Shown piece by piece: positions 1 to 6,485 of a DNA stretch of 18,243 nt. The stretch is from NCBI GenBank assembly GCA_964406605.1, contig CAYOSF010000025.1, positions 1 through 18,243 on the forward strand, in the 5' to 3' direction. The DNA comes from CAYOSF01 sp964406605. Lineage in GTDB: Bacteria > Chloroflexota > Dehalococcoidia > DSTF01 > RBG-16-68-14. The notes under the pieces are model-generated. The model saw only the letters and a list, made by a program, of their open reading frames with translations. It was not told the origin of the DNA and did no database searches. The number at the start of each line of letters is the position of its first letter. Positions within the stretch are counted from its first letter, which is position 1. Made by a program: the position numbers and the translations under genes.

Positions 1-115
1 CGACGATGAGGATGGGGACTGTTCGTGCCCTTCCCCAGGTCTGGCGGGCGAGCTTCACCCACCGGCGCATGGCCTGGTGCTCTTGCCGCCTGTTCCGAAT
101 CAGGACTCTTCCCAC
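1..115 (-). CDS. Possible partial gene leaving the left edge, product unknown
   Basis: An open minus-strand frame runs off the left end of the window. Possible starts are a GTG at 115-113, with an AGGA about 6 nt upstream, or an ATG at 70-68. The visible residues are very basic (VLIRNRRQEHQAMRRW, then VKLARQTWGRARTV) and end in a hydrophobic PILIV. That pattern would suit the cytoplasmic N-terminus of a membrane protein. Third codon positions are mostly G or C, as in the other genes. The plus-strand frame over the same bases gives a Cys/Arg-rich sequence that looks non-coding. No family can be named from about 38 residues, and the region could be non-coding. Confidence 0.22.
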   Translation of the reverse strand, partial: MGRVLIRNRRQEHQAMRRWVKLARQTWGRARTVPILIV

Positions 116-318
116 CCCGTTTCCTGGTTCGTGCGTGAACGCCCCTGACTCCTGCGTTCCACCCACTGGCGGCAGACTCTCGGTGGGCGGGCACGCCCGT
201 ACCTGCCCTCCGGAGTAGGCTGCCTGTCTGCGACGCTCCTCCTACTCGTACGAACAGGAGCAGGTGGCGTCGTGTTGCACGCGCGCTGCTAGTCGAGGCG
301 GGGATGTCGTGCCAACAC

Positions 319-353
319 AAAAACCACCTGGGCACCAGCGCTCCCCCAGGTGG
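319..353 (-). terminator. Intrinsic terminator reading leftward
   Basis: A perfect 9-bp stem (CCACCTGGG at 324-332 with CCCAGGTGG at 345-353) encloses a 12-nt loop. Read on the minus strand it is followed at once by TTTTTGTG, the classic GC stem plus U-tract. The plus strand has no T-run after the stem, so the terminator acts leftward. No annotated gene ends here, so it must close a short RNA or act inside a leader. Confidence 0.7.
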
Positions 354-424
354 CCTAGGCATCGCTCTGGGACGGGCAGCTATGCGGATTCCCTTCCGCA
401 ACCACCGGCCGTCCGCTATGAGCT
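319..424 (-). ncRNA. Candidate small RNA or attenuated leader
   Basis: If transcription starts about 7 nt past the -10-like element at 431-436 and stops at the hairpin at 324-353, the product is an RNA of about 105 nt on the minus strand. It contains a second small hairpin with GCGGA and TCCGC arms around an AGGGAA loop (near 382-398). I do not recognise a riboswitch or known sRNA family in it. It could be a free-standing sRNA, or the regulated leader of the possible minus-strand gene at 1-115. Confidence 0.3.
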
Positions 425-430
425 TACATC

Positions 431-459
431 TATTTACCGCATTTATGGAAAGCTGTCAA
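431..459 (-). promoter_or_regulatory. Promoter candidate, minus strand
   Basis: On the minus strand a perfect TTGACA (454-459) lies exactly 17 nt from TAAATA (431-436). The -35 match is full and the spacing ideal, but the -10 matches consensus at only about half of its positions. The region is AT-rich. It would drive the RNA that ends at the terminator at 319-353. Confidence 0.4.
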
Positions 460-480
460 ATACCAAGAACTGCCCTACAA

Positions 481-510
481 TTCGTACTCGCGTCTGCCTC
501 GCGATATACT
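481..510 (+). promoter_or_regulatory. Promoter candidate for the aldo/keto reductase
   Basis: TATACT at 505-510 matches five of six consensus -10 bases. A weak -35 (TTCGTA, 481-486) lies 18 nt upstream. Transcription would begin near 517 and leave a leader of about 37 nt that includes the strong Shine-Dalgarno at 541-547. Confidence 0.45.
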
Positions 511-553
511 TCTAGTTGCGCGTCTGGGGCGGTAGGCGAGAAGGAGGTATCAG

Positions 554-1498
554 GTGGAGTACAGGGCCTTGGGCCGTTCCGGTTTGCAGGTGTCCGCGGT
601 AGGGCTAGGGTGCAACAATTTCGGCCGTCGCTGTGACCGGCAGCAGACAAGGGCCGTGGTCGGCAAGGCGCTTGAGCTGGGCGTCACGTTCTTCGACACG
701 GCCGATATCTACGGTCCCCGAGGTCTATCTGAGGAGTATCTGGGTGCCGCGCTTGAGGGCCACCGCCGGGAGGCGATCATCGCCACCAAGTTCGTTGGGC
801 CGATGGGCGAGGGTCCGCTCTGGGGCGGCGGCTCTCGCCGCTATCTCCTCGACGCGGCTGATGCGAGCCTCCGCCGGCTGGGCACTGAGTACATCGACCT
901 CTACCAGATACACTTTCCGGACGTACGCACGCCCATTGAGGAAACGTTGCGCGCGCTGGACGATCTGGTGCGGCAGGGGAAGGTACGCTACGTCGGTTGC
1001 TCCAACTTCGCCGGCTGGCAGGTCGTCGAGGCCCAGTGGATCACGCGCACGCAGCACCTCTCGCCCCTTATCTCGGCCCAGAATCAATACAACCTGCTGG
1101 ACCGTCGTATCGAGCGAGAGCTGGTTCCGGCAGCGAAGGCCTACGGTCTGGGTGTGTTGCCCTACTTCCCTCTCGCCAGCGGATTCCTTACGGGCAAGTA
1201 CCGGCCTGGCCAGGCACCGCCGGAGGGGACCAGGCTGGCGGCAGCGGGTCCGATGGGCGAGCGCATCCTGACGGAGGAGAACTTCGAGACGCTGGCAAAG
1301 CTGGAAGCGTTCGCGCAGTCGCGCAGCCGGAGCATGCTGGAGCTCGCCATCGGCTGGCTGGCAAGCCAGCCTCACGTGTCCAGCGTGATCGCTGGGGCGA
1401 CGAGGCCGGAACAGGTGGAACAGAACGTCCAGGCCGCGGAATGGAGACTGGCGGCTGAGGAGCTGGCAGAAGTTAACGCAATCACGCGCCGTGAGTAG
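554..1498 (+). CDS. Aldo/keto reductase
   Basis: This 314-residue protein is a typical cytoplasmic NADPH-dependent aldo/keto reductase of the (beta/alpha)8-barrel superfamily. It has the N-terminal EYRALGRSGLQVSAVGLG strand and the full catalytic tetrad: Asp48 and Tyr53 in FFDTADIYG, Lys79 in IIATKF, and His120 in LYQIHFPD. GKVRYVGCSNF follows, and the C-terminal IAGATRPEQVEQNVQA is the usual NADP phosphate/adenine-binding segment. Length is normal for the family. The start is a GTG, chosen because AAGGAGG (541-547) lies 6 nt upstream and the protein then begins at the conserved first strand. Sequence suggests reduction of an aldehyde or ketone, or the reverse reaction, on an unknown substrate. 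It belongs to the subgroup of stress-type and sugar-type AKRs annotated as 'general oxidoreductase'. The lipoprotein gene follows 85 nt downstream on the same strand. Confidence 0.95.
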   Translation: MEYRALGRSGLQVSAVGLGCNNFGRRCDRQQTRAVVGKALELGVTFFDTADIYGPRGLSEEYLGAALEGHRREAIIATKFVGPMGEGPLWGGGSRRYLLDAADASLRRLGTEYIDLYQIHFPDVRTPIEETLRALDDLVRQGKVRYVGCSNFAGWQVVEAQWITRTQHLSPLISAQNQYNLLDRRIERELVPAAKAYGLGVLPYFPLASGFLTGKYRPGQAPPEGTRLAAAGPMGERILTEENFETLAKLEAFAQSRSRSMLELAIGWLASQPHVSSVIAGATRPEQVEQNVQAAEWRLAAEELAEVNAITRRE

Positions 1499-1583
1499 CG
1501 GGCTGCTCACCGAAGGACGTGGTAATCCTAGGGCGCGGCGCGGAGTCGCACTCGATGTCGCGAAGTAGATGCGGAGGCGAGCA

Positions 1584-2177
1584 ATGACGTCCACCCCTCG
1601 ACTACTGTCCATCCTCGTAGGTCTGGCCGCTTTTCTGATCGTTGGCTGTGGAGGGGGAGACGGCGAGGGAGATGCCACTCCGACCTCAACCTCCGCTGGT
1701 ACCGCCACGGCCACGGAGGCAATGGCAACCGCGACCGCCACGGTTGAGACGTCGGCGCCTGTGCCGGTGGCGACGGAGACGCCCGCACCGTCGCCCACAC
1801 CGGAAGAACCGCCTCACGCCGGTCCGATCGAGACGGATCCCGGCATCGACAACTTGGGCGAGGGGGTCGTGCAGCCGGTCGTGCCAGACGGCGGCGTGTT
1901 CAACATGGACCCGGTGAGCGCGGCGGAAGACCTTGGCGTTGCCCCGCCGCCGTGCGCGGCGTTAGTCTTCTACCTGACCTGGCAAGTGCGTGATCCGTAC
2001 CCACCCGACGGCGTGGACCTGGAACTCTACTCAACGCGCATGGGCGGAACGGAACTCATAGGGAGCGGCCCGTCAGGTGAGGCAAGCCGCGGGTGCGGAG
2101 AGATCCAGGTCAGGAACAACAGCGGGTTCGAGGTGGCGGTTGAGATCCGCTACGCCATCGGCGAGACCATGCCCTAA
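1584..2177 (+). CDS. Small lipoprotein with Thr/Ala/Pro-rich linker
   Basis: The product has 197 residues when started at the ATG at 1584. This start has GGAGG (1573-1577) 6 nt upstream; the in-frame ATG at 1569 lies before that site and is less likely. Residues 1-21 form a lipoprotein signal peptide ending in the lipobox IVGC, so Cys22 should be lipidated and the protein anchored on the outer face of the cytoplasmic membrane. Residues about 30-80 form a low-complexity Thr/Ala/Pro linker with many TAT/TPT repeats. The C-terminal part (about 85-197) is a small globular domain with two cysteines (in PPPCAAL and SRGCGEI) that may form a disulfide, and predicted beta strands. I do not recognise this domain. 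The gene is convergent with the molybdopterin oxidoreductase, with 33 nt between the stop codons. Confidence 0.85.
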   Translation: MTSTPRLLSILVGLAAFLIVGCGGGDGEGDATPTSTSAGTATATEAMATATATVETSAPVPVATETPAPSPTPEEPPHAGPIETDPGIDNLGEGVVQPVVPDGGVFNMDPVSAAEDLGVAPPPCAALVFYLTWQVRDPYPPDGVDLELYSTRMGGTELIGSGPSGEASRGCGEIQVRNNSGFEVAVEIRYAIGETMP

Positions 2178-2210
2178 CAGGTTCCCGAGAGATCCTGGTA
2201 CCCTGGTTCT

Positions 2211-4991
2211 CTACGCGGGGGCAACGTCAACGCGTACGGCGCGGTCGATCGGTACCGGCTGCCAGTGCAGAGCGCGATACCGCAGGTGCCCGTAGCCGCC
2301 CGCGAGGTGGAGCCACTTAACCATTCCGGGCTCCACGTTCGAGATATCCTGCCATCCCTGGAACTGGTAGGGCTCCCAGCCGTTGTACGAGATCAACTGG
2401 CCCGGCTGTACGGCCGGCGTGACACGGGCCTGGACCACCACTTCCGCGCAGTCGTTGTAGACCCGGATGTCGTCCCCGTCCTCAATGCCGCGGGCGGCCG
2501 CGTCACGGTCGTTGATGTGCACTACCGGATGACCGCGGAGTGTCCCCAGAATGGTGCTGCTGGTGCTGTTCATCGAGTTGACGCTCCAGCGAGGGTGGCC
2601 GCTCGTGATCTGGAGGGGATAGTCGCCGCCTTGAGCCGGCGCCTCCTTGTGCGCGGGCAACTCCTCGCCGGCCTCCAGGAACCACTCGTGGTCGACGTAG
2701 AACTGAGCGCGGCGGGTCAGCGTGGGGAACGGCTCCTTCTTCTCGGTTTGCCAGCGGAAGGGCGAGTGGGTTTCGTTGGGCAGCAAGTCGGAGGCCTGGG
2801 CCAGCGCCATGGGCGAGCGGCCCCAGCCCGTGAACCGCACCCAGCCCTTCTCGCGCAACGTCTCCAGGGTGGTGTCCGCTGGGATATTGCCGAAGACGGC
2901 GGAGTCTCGCACCAACTCGTCTATGATGGCGTCGTCGTCGGAGAGCGCGCCGCCGTAGGTGATGTCGTCGTAGAGGGTATCCAGGCGAACTGTTCCGCCT
3001 GCCGGGGTGGACATCTCCACGAAGTCGCGCGCCTTGGCCCGCTCCGACACCTTCTTGGCGAGCATCTGGGTGATCTGCCACTCGGACTTGGACTCGCCCA
3101 GCGGTTCGACGGCCCGGTCCGACAGGGTGAGGTTCATGACGTCGGGCGTCGTATAGGGGAAGTTCGGCTTCTCGTAGTGCTGGGCCGCTGGCAAGATGAT
3201 GTCGGAGTGGAGCCCGGTGGTGCTCATGCGCCAGTCCACGGAGACGATGAGTTTGAGCTTGGGCCAGAGGTGCTCAAGGAGCATTCGCTGGCCCCCCCGC
3301 TGCCGGCGGAGCATGTTGCCGCCGAACTCGAACAGGACGCGAGGTGGTATGTCAGGCGGAGGCTGGACGTTGCCCTGCCACCATCCCTTGTCGATCGCCT
3401 CTTGCACATATTCGTCGAACGAGCGGCGCATCGACGGGTCGTTCCACTCAGCCTTGTTCCACGCCTCCCGGTAGCCGCAGTGGTAGTACCAGAAGAAGGC
3501 GGATGGGACGCCCATGCCCGCCAGGGCTCCCTGGTATCCCATCTCCGCGATGAGGATCTCCGGCGTGAGCGTGGGGTCCTGCGCGAGCACGGCGTTCATC
3601 ATCGTCTGCTGGCCTTCGAACATCTCCCGGGTCGCATCCTGGCCCGGCCGGGGCTTGGCGCCCATCATGAACATCCCGTCGAACATGCCGACGGCCCAAC
3701 TCCGGGTGCCGGCGCCCTTCTTGCCCCAGTTGCCGGTCAGTGCCAGCAGGAGGCACATGGCGCGTTCAATCAAGTCGCCGTGGTAGGACTTGCCGGTGGT
3801 CCAGCCCAGGAGGATTCGCGTCGTTCTGCGCGCGACCTTGCGCGCCAGTTCACGAATCGTGTCGGGGTGGACACCGCAGATTTCCGAAGCGTCCTCGGGT
3901 GCGTAGTCCTGCAGGCGGCGCCGCAGCAGCACGAAGGCAGGCACCACCTCCACCTCGGTGCCGTCGGCCAGCGTCGCGCGATAGCTGCCCTCGAGGGCCG
4001 GTTCGAGCTCACCCAGGTCCAGCGTCCGAGGGGCCTCCGCGATCTGGCCGCTGCGGGAGTCGAAGACATGGAAGATCTCGCTTGAGCCTTCTTCCTTGAG
4101 GTCGGACTGGCGCAGGAAACGACTGTTGTCCGCCCGTACCAGAAGACCCAAGTCCGTCTGCTCGCGGACAAACGGCTCGTTCACCAGCCCTTCGTCGATG
4201 ATGACGCGGCACATCGAGAGGGCGAGCGCGGCGTCGGAGCCGATGCGAACAGGCACGAAGTAGTCGCCGTGGATAGCCGAGGGGCTGTAGTCGGGGGCAA
4301 TGGTCGCGACCTCGCCGCCGTGATAGCGGGCCTCCACGATGTAGTGGTAGAAGGGGATGGCACTGTAGGCGGGGTTGTTGGCCCAGATGATAAGCAGCTC
4401 GGAATGGAACCAGTCGTCGTTGCTGGCCGCCGGATCGAAGCGGCCGAACGTGGCATAGAGACCCGGGTTCCAGTCGTTGATCTCGGACTGAACGTCGGTG
4501 GAGGTGGCACCCAAACGGGCTAGGACGTTGCCCGCGAGAGAGATGGTCTGCGTACCTCCCTCGCCCGGGGTGCCGATGCGCACTATCGACTGGGGGCCGG
4601 ATTCCTGGATCGCGTCCAGCATGGCGTCGGCGATCTCGGTCAGCGCCTCGTCCCATGAGACCTGCTTCCAGCGCCCCTCTCCGCGCTTGCCCGCGCGACG
4701 AAGAGGGTGGAGAACTCGTTCCTTCCCGTAGAGCATCTGACTCCAAGAGGAGCCCTTCTGACAGCCGGTGGGGTTCATGTCGGGGACGCCTTCCTCTATC
4801 GTCTTGAAGGTCCCGCCCTGCTCCTCTCGGACGACGCGGCCGTCCCGAACATAGACCCGGAATGCGCAGTTGGTCGGGTAGCAGTCCACGCAGTGGGTGC
4901 CCCAGGCCGTCTTGTCCCACTTCCACTTGTCGCGATACGCGTCCGCCCAGGCACCCGAAGTGTCGAGTTGCTCCGATTGCTGCGTCATCAT
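2211..4991 (-). CDS. Molybdopterin oxidoreductase, type II DMSO reductase-like catalytic subunit (copy 1)
   Basis: This 926-residue protein is a full-length catalytic subunit of the DMSO reductase superfamily, binding a bis-molybdopterin-guanine-dinucleotide cofactor and one [4Fe-4S] cluster. The N-terminal cluster motif is His33-x3-Cys37-x4-Cys42-x34-Cys77, followed by QKGSSW. A histidine first ligand with GCQKG is characteristic of the NarG/EbdA/DdhA/SerA (type II) group. Asp173 in INDWNPGLY is the candidate molybdenum ligand. The Moco-binding core continues through IAPDYSPSAIHGDYFVPVRIG and STTGLHSDIILPAAQHYEK. The C-terminal molydop-binding domain starts near ITSGHPRWSVNSMN. The N-terminus has no twin-arginine signal, so the enzyme is predicted cytoplasmic. 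The start at 4991 has AAGGA 5 nt upstream; the next codon is also ATG. No iron-sulfur beta subunit, haem subunit or chaperone gene lies nearby. It is a paralogue of the protein at 15367-18207. Its substrate is unknown. Confidence 0.95.
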   Translation of the reverse strand: MMTQQSEQLDTSGAWADAYRDKWKWDKTAWGTHCVDCYPTNCAFRVYVRDGRVVREEQGGTFKTIEEGVPDMNPTGCQKGSSWSQMLYGKERVLHPLRRAGKRGEGRWKQVSWDEALTEIADAMLDAIQESGPQSIVRIGTPGEGGTQTISLAGNVLARLGATSTDVQSEINDWNPGLYATFGRFDPAASNDDWFHSELLIIWANNPAYSAIPFYHYIVEARYHGGEVATIAPDYSPSAIHGDYFVPVRIGSDAALALSMCRVIIDEGLVNEPFVREQTDLGLLVRADNSRFLRQSDLKEEGSSEIFHVFDSRSGQIAEAPRTLDLGELEPALEGSYRATLADGTEVEVVPAFVLLRRRLQDYAPEDASEICGVHPDTIRELARKVARRTTRILLGWTTGKSYHGDLIERAMCLLLALTGNWGKKGAGTRSWAVGMFDGMFMMGAKPRPGQDATREMFEGQQTMMNAVLAQDPTLTPEILIAEMGYQGALAGMGVPSAFFWYYHCGYREAWNKAEWNDPSMRRSFDEYVQEAIDKGWWQGNVQPPPDIPPRVLFEFGGNMLRRQRGGQRMLLEHLWPKLKLIVSVDWRMSTTGLHSDIILPAAQHYEKPNFPYTTPDVMNLTLSDRAVEPLGESKSEWQITQMLAKKVSERAKARDFVEMSTPAGGTVRLDTLYDDITYGGALSDDDAIIDELVRDSAVFGNIPADTTLETLREKGWVRFTGWGRSPMALAQASDLLPNETHSPFRWQTEKKEPFPTLTRRAQFYVDHEWFLEAGEELPAHKEAPAQGGDYPLQITSGHPRWSVNSMNSTSSTILGTLRGHPVVHINDRDAAARGIEDGDDIRVYNDCAEVVVQARVTPAVQPGQLISYNGWEPYQFQGWQDISNVEPGMVKWLHLAGGYGHLRYRALHWQPVPIDRAVRVDVAPA

Positions 4992-5009
4992 GACCTTCCT
5001 TTCGAACTC

Positions 5010-5029
5010 AACTTAGCGAGTGCTAAGTT
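5010..5029. promoter_or_regulatory. Perfect palindrome, likely repressor operator of molybdoenzyme copy 1
   Basis: AACTTAGC and GCTAAGTT form a perfect 8+8 bp inverted repeat around a 4-nt GAGT spacer. It ends only 18 bp upstream of the start codon at 4991 and next to the ribosome binding site. Its size and symmetry fit an operator for a dimeric TetR- or MarR-type repressor, which at this place would block transcription. As an RNA hairpin it would have a tight 4-nt loop and no U-tract, so a terminator is unlikely. No regulator gene is present in the window. Confidence 0.55.
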
Positions 5030-5244
5030 TGGTGTGTAGGGCCGAACGGCCCGACGGCAGGGGGCCGAAGGGCCATCGAGTGGCGGCTGGCGTGGGAATT
5101 GGCCTTGGATTCTCAGTTCCCGGGGCGTTCTGAGCGTCGTGCCGACAGGCGCGTCCAGGATACCAGGACCGCCGCGGGATCTATCGGCGAATGCTGTGCG
5201 CTACCACGGACGCCGGAATGCTTGCGGTGCGGCGCGTTGCTCGT
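5030..5244. other. Intergenic region upstream of molybdoenzyme copy 1
   Basis: About 215 nt lie between the stop of the PPC-domain protein and the palindrome. A second, GC-only palindrome (GGGCCG-AA-CGGCCC, 5039-5052) lies beside the operator, followed by a partial copy of the same GGGCCGAAGGGCC pattern. I could not find a convincing -35/-10 pair, though the promoter of the molybdoenzyme should be here or inside the palindrome. Confidence 0.4.
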
Positions 5245-6336
5245 CTAGGGCGGCGGCAAGTGGCCCACGAGGCCGGCGCTGTACTGGAGGATCAGCGCGG
5301 CATCAATCGCGTTGATGGTACCGTTCTGGTTGGCGTCCGGCAGGGCGCAGATAAGCAGGGTTGTGATGAGACCTGCGTCGAGCTGGAGGACGAGGGCGGC
5401 GTCGATACTGTTGACGACTCCATCGCAGTTGACGTCGCCGACGAGGCCAACAGGTGGCGGACCGGATGGCGTCGGTGTCGGTGTCGGCAGACCCACCTGC
5501 ACGATGCTCACCTGGATGTCGTAGGTGTTGCCCGTAGCAGGAGGGTTGAAGAGGAAGACACGCACGGCATAGGGGCCGGTCGTCGGAGCTACGTAGTTGA
5601 TCTGCTCGTCGTCCGTCCCCGTCTCCGAGTTCGCAACTTGGTTGCCGGCCTGGTTGTACAGCCTGATGTCCACGTCACCGAAGGAATGGTCGAACTTCAC
5701 GTTGACCCGCACGTGATCGCCTGCGTTGAGAGGAAAGCCGAAGTAGTCGTCGTCGCCCGGGCAGACGCGGAGGTTGTTGAAGTTGAACGGGAGCCCGAAA
5801 TAGGGGGCCGTCTGTAGGGTATCGTTGTCCTCCAATGTGTCGTCAGGGCATGAGCCACCGGTTTGGGAAATCTGAAGTGTGTAGGCATTGCCGTTTGCGG
5901 GAGTTGCGGCGAAGAGATGAACGCTCACAGCATATGTGCCCGCCATGGTTGCGGTGTGCGTGATCTTCTCATTGTCTGTCTGTGACTGAGAAAGCGCCCG
6001 GAAGCCTCCGTTTGGGTCCCACAGGCTGATGTTGATGTTGCCAAGGCTATGGGAGAAGAGGGCATCGATCTGAATCTGCGCGCCCAAGGGCACCGTGAAG
6101 GAATACCAGTCGTCATCATTCGGGCAGACTCGAAGACCAGACTGGTTGTACGGAAGTGTGACCGCCGTGGCAGCTTGCTGCGTGTCGTTGTTCTCGAAGG
6201 GGTCCTCTGGGCAGGAAGGTCCTGCGGGCGATCCGCGCCCGCCCTCTTCGGCGACCGCGCTGCTGAGGGGCGGGGAGCCGGACATGGCCAGCAGCCCGAT
6301 GAGCAGAAGCGTGGCCGCGATCACATTTGTTCGCAT
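5245..6336 (-). CDS. Secreted protein with two PPC domains and dockerin-type repeats
   Basis: This 363-residue protein begins with a Sec signal peptide (MRTNVIAATLLLIGLLAMSG, cleavage probably near residues 25-30). Two homologous domains follow, about 42-157 and 163-278. Each opens with a DxxEDNDT/DPFENNDT motif, then LRVCPxDDDW/Y and a GxYAVxVxLF strand. These are bacterial pre-peptidase C-terminal (PPC) beta-sandwich domains, which usually assist secretion or binding and have no catalysis of their own. A Pro/Thr linker (283-296) leads to a dockerin-type calcium module (299-356) with two repeats, GDVNCDGVVNSIDAAL and PDANQNGTINAIDAAL. The second repeat keeps only part of the Asp/Asn calcium ligands. 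The start is supported by GGAGG 6 nt upstream. No peptidase domain is attached, which is unusual for PPC proteins. Its role is probably cell-surface binding. Confidence 0.9.
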   Translation of the reverse strand: MRTNVIAATLLLIGLLAMSGSPPLSSAVAEEGGRGSPAGPSCPEDPFENNDTQQAATAVTLPYNQSGLRVCPNDDDWYSFTVPLGAQIQIDALFSHSLGNINISLWDPNGGFRALSQSQTDNEKITHTATMAGTYAVSVHLFAATPANGNAYTLQISQTGGSCPDDTLEDNDTLQTAPYFGLPFNFNNLRVCPGDDDYFGFPLNAGDHVRVNVKFDHSFGDVDIRLYNQAGNQVANSETGTDDEQINYVAPTTGPYAVRVFLFNPPATGNTYDIQVSIVQVGLPTPTPTPSGPPPVGLVGDVNCDGVVNSIDAALVLQLDAGLITTLLICALPDANQNGTINAIDAALILQYSAGLVGHLPPP

Positions 6337-6381
6337 GAGAAACCTCCCGAGCGCTACGCCGACGGCGCGATACCTGCTCCG

Positions 6382-6412
6382 AGTCTACGGTCTGTTCCGT
6401 GCCGGATGTCAA
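6382..6412 (-). promoter_or_regulatory. Promoter candidate for the PPC-domain gene
   Basis: On the minus strand a perfect TTGACA (6407-6412) precedes TAGACT (6382-6387, four of six consensus bases) by 19 nt, slightly longer than ideal. Transcription would start near 6375 and give a leader of about 38 nt before the start at 6336. The gene would then be transcribed separately from the RCC1-repeat gene upstream. Confidence 0.4.
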
Positions 6413-6485
6413 GCAGCGGCCCGCCACCCCAACCGTCTGGACGCCGCGTCCCCACGGTCAAGGCGGCGGATCCGTTCGCCTCGTC

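Larger units (their letters stand above)
116..553. other. Intergenic region, no convincing protein gene
   Basis: This stretch of about 440 nt separates the possible left-edge gene from the aldo/keto reductase. Its short open frames have low-complexity, Cys/Arg-rich translations and no ribosome binding sites. It does hold a minus-strand promoter-like pair, a strong minus-strand terminator hairpin, and a plausible plus-strand promoter for the reductase; each is listed separately. The part from 421 to 510 is noticeably more AT-rich than the surrounding genes, as expected for a promoter region. Confidence 0.6.

Noticed and set aside
6..218. Plus-strand 70-codon frame at the left edge
   Set aside because: It is Cys/Arg/Pro-rich, has no ribosome binding site and no recognisable similarity.
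319..424. T-box or cobalamin riboswitch
   Set aside because: Short similarities (GGTGG...GTCCC and AGGGAATCC) were seen, but the required T-box sequence and the cobalamin core are incomplete, and the leader is too short.
2178..2210. Bidirectional terminator between the convergent lipoprotein and molybdoenzyme genes
   Set aside because: AGAGA/TCTCT arms can pair around CCTGGTACCCTGG, but the stem is weak and interrupted and lacks a T-run on either side.
2265..4085. A 606-codon plus-strand frame opposite molybdoenzyme copy 1
   Set aside because: It mirrors the codons of a clearly conserved gene and has no recognisable motif or ribosome binding site.
5010..5029. CIRCE (HrcA) element
   Set aside because: The sequence contains one CIRCE arm (GAGTGCTAA), but the palindrome has a 4-nt spacer instead of two 9-nt arms separated by 9 nt, and no chaperone gene is nearby.
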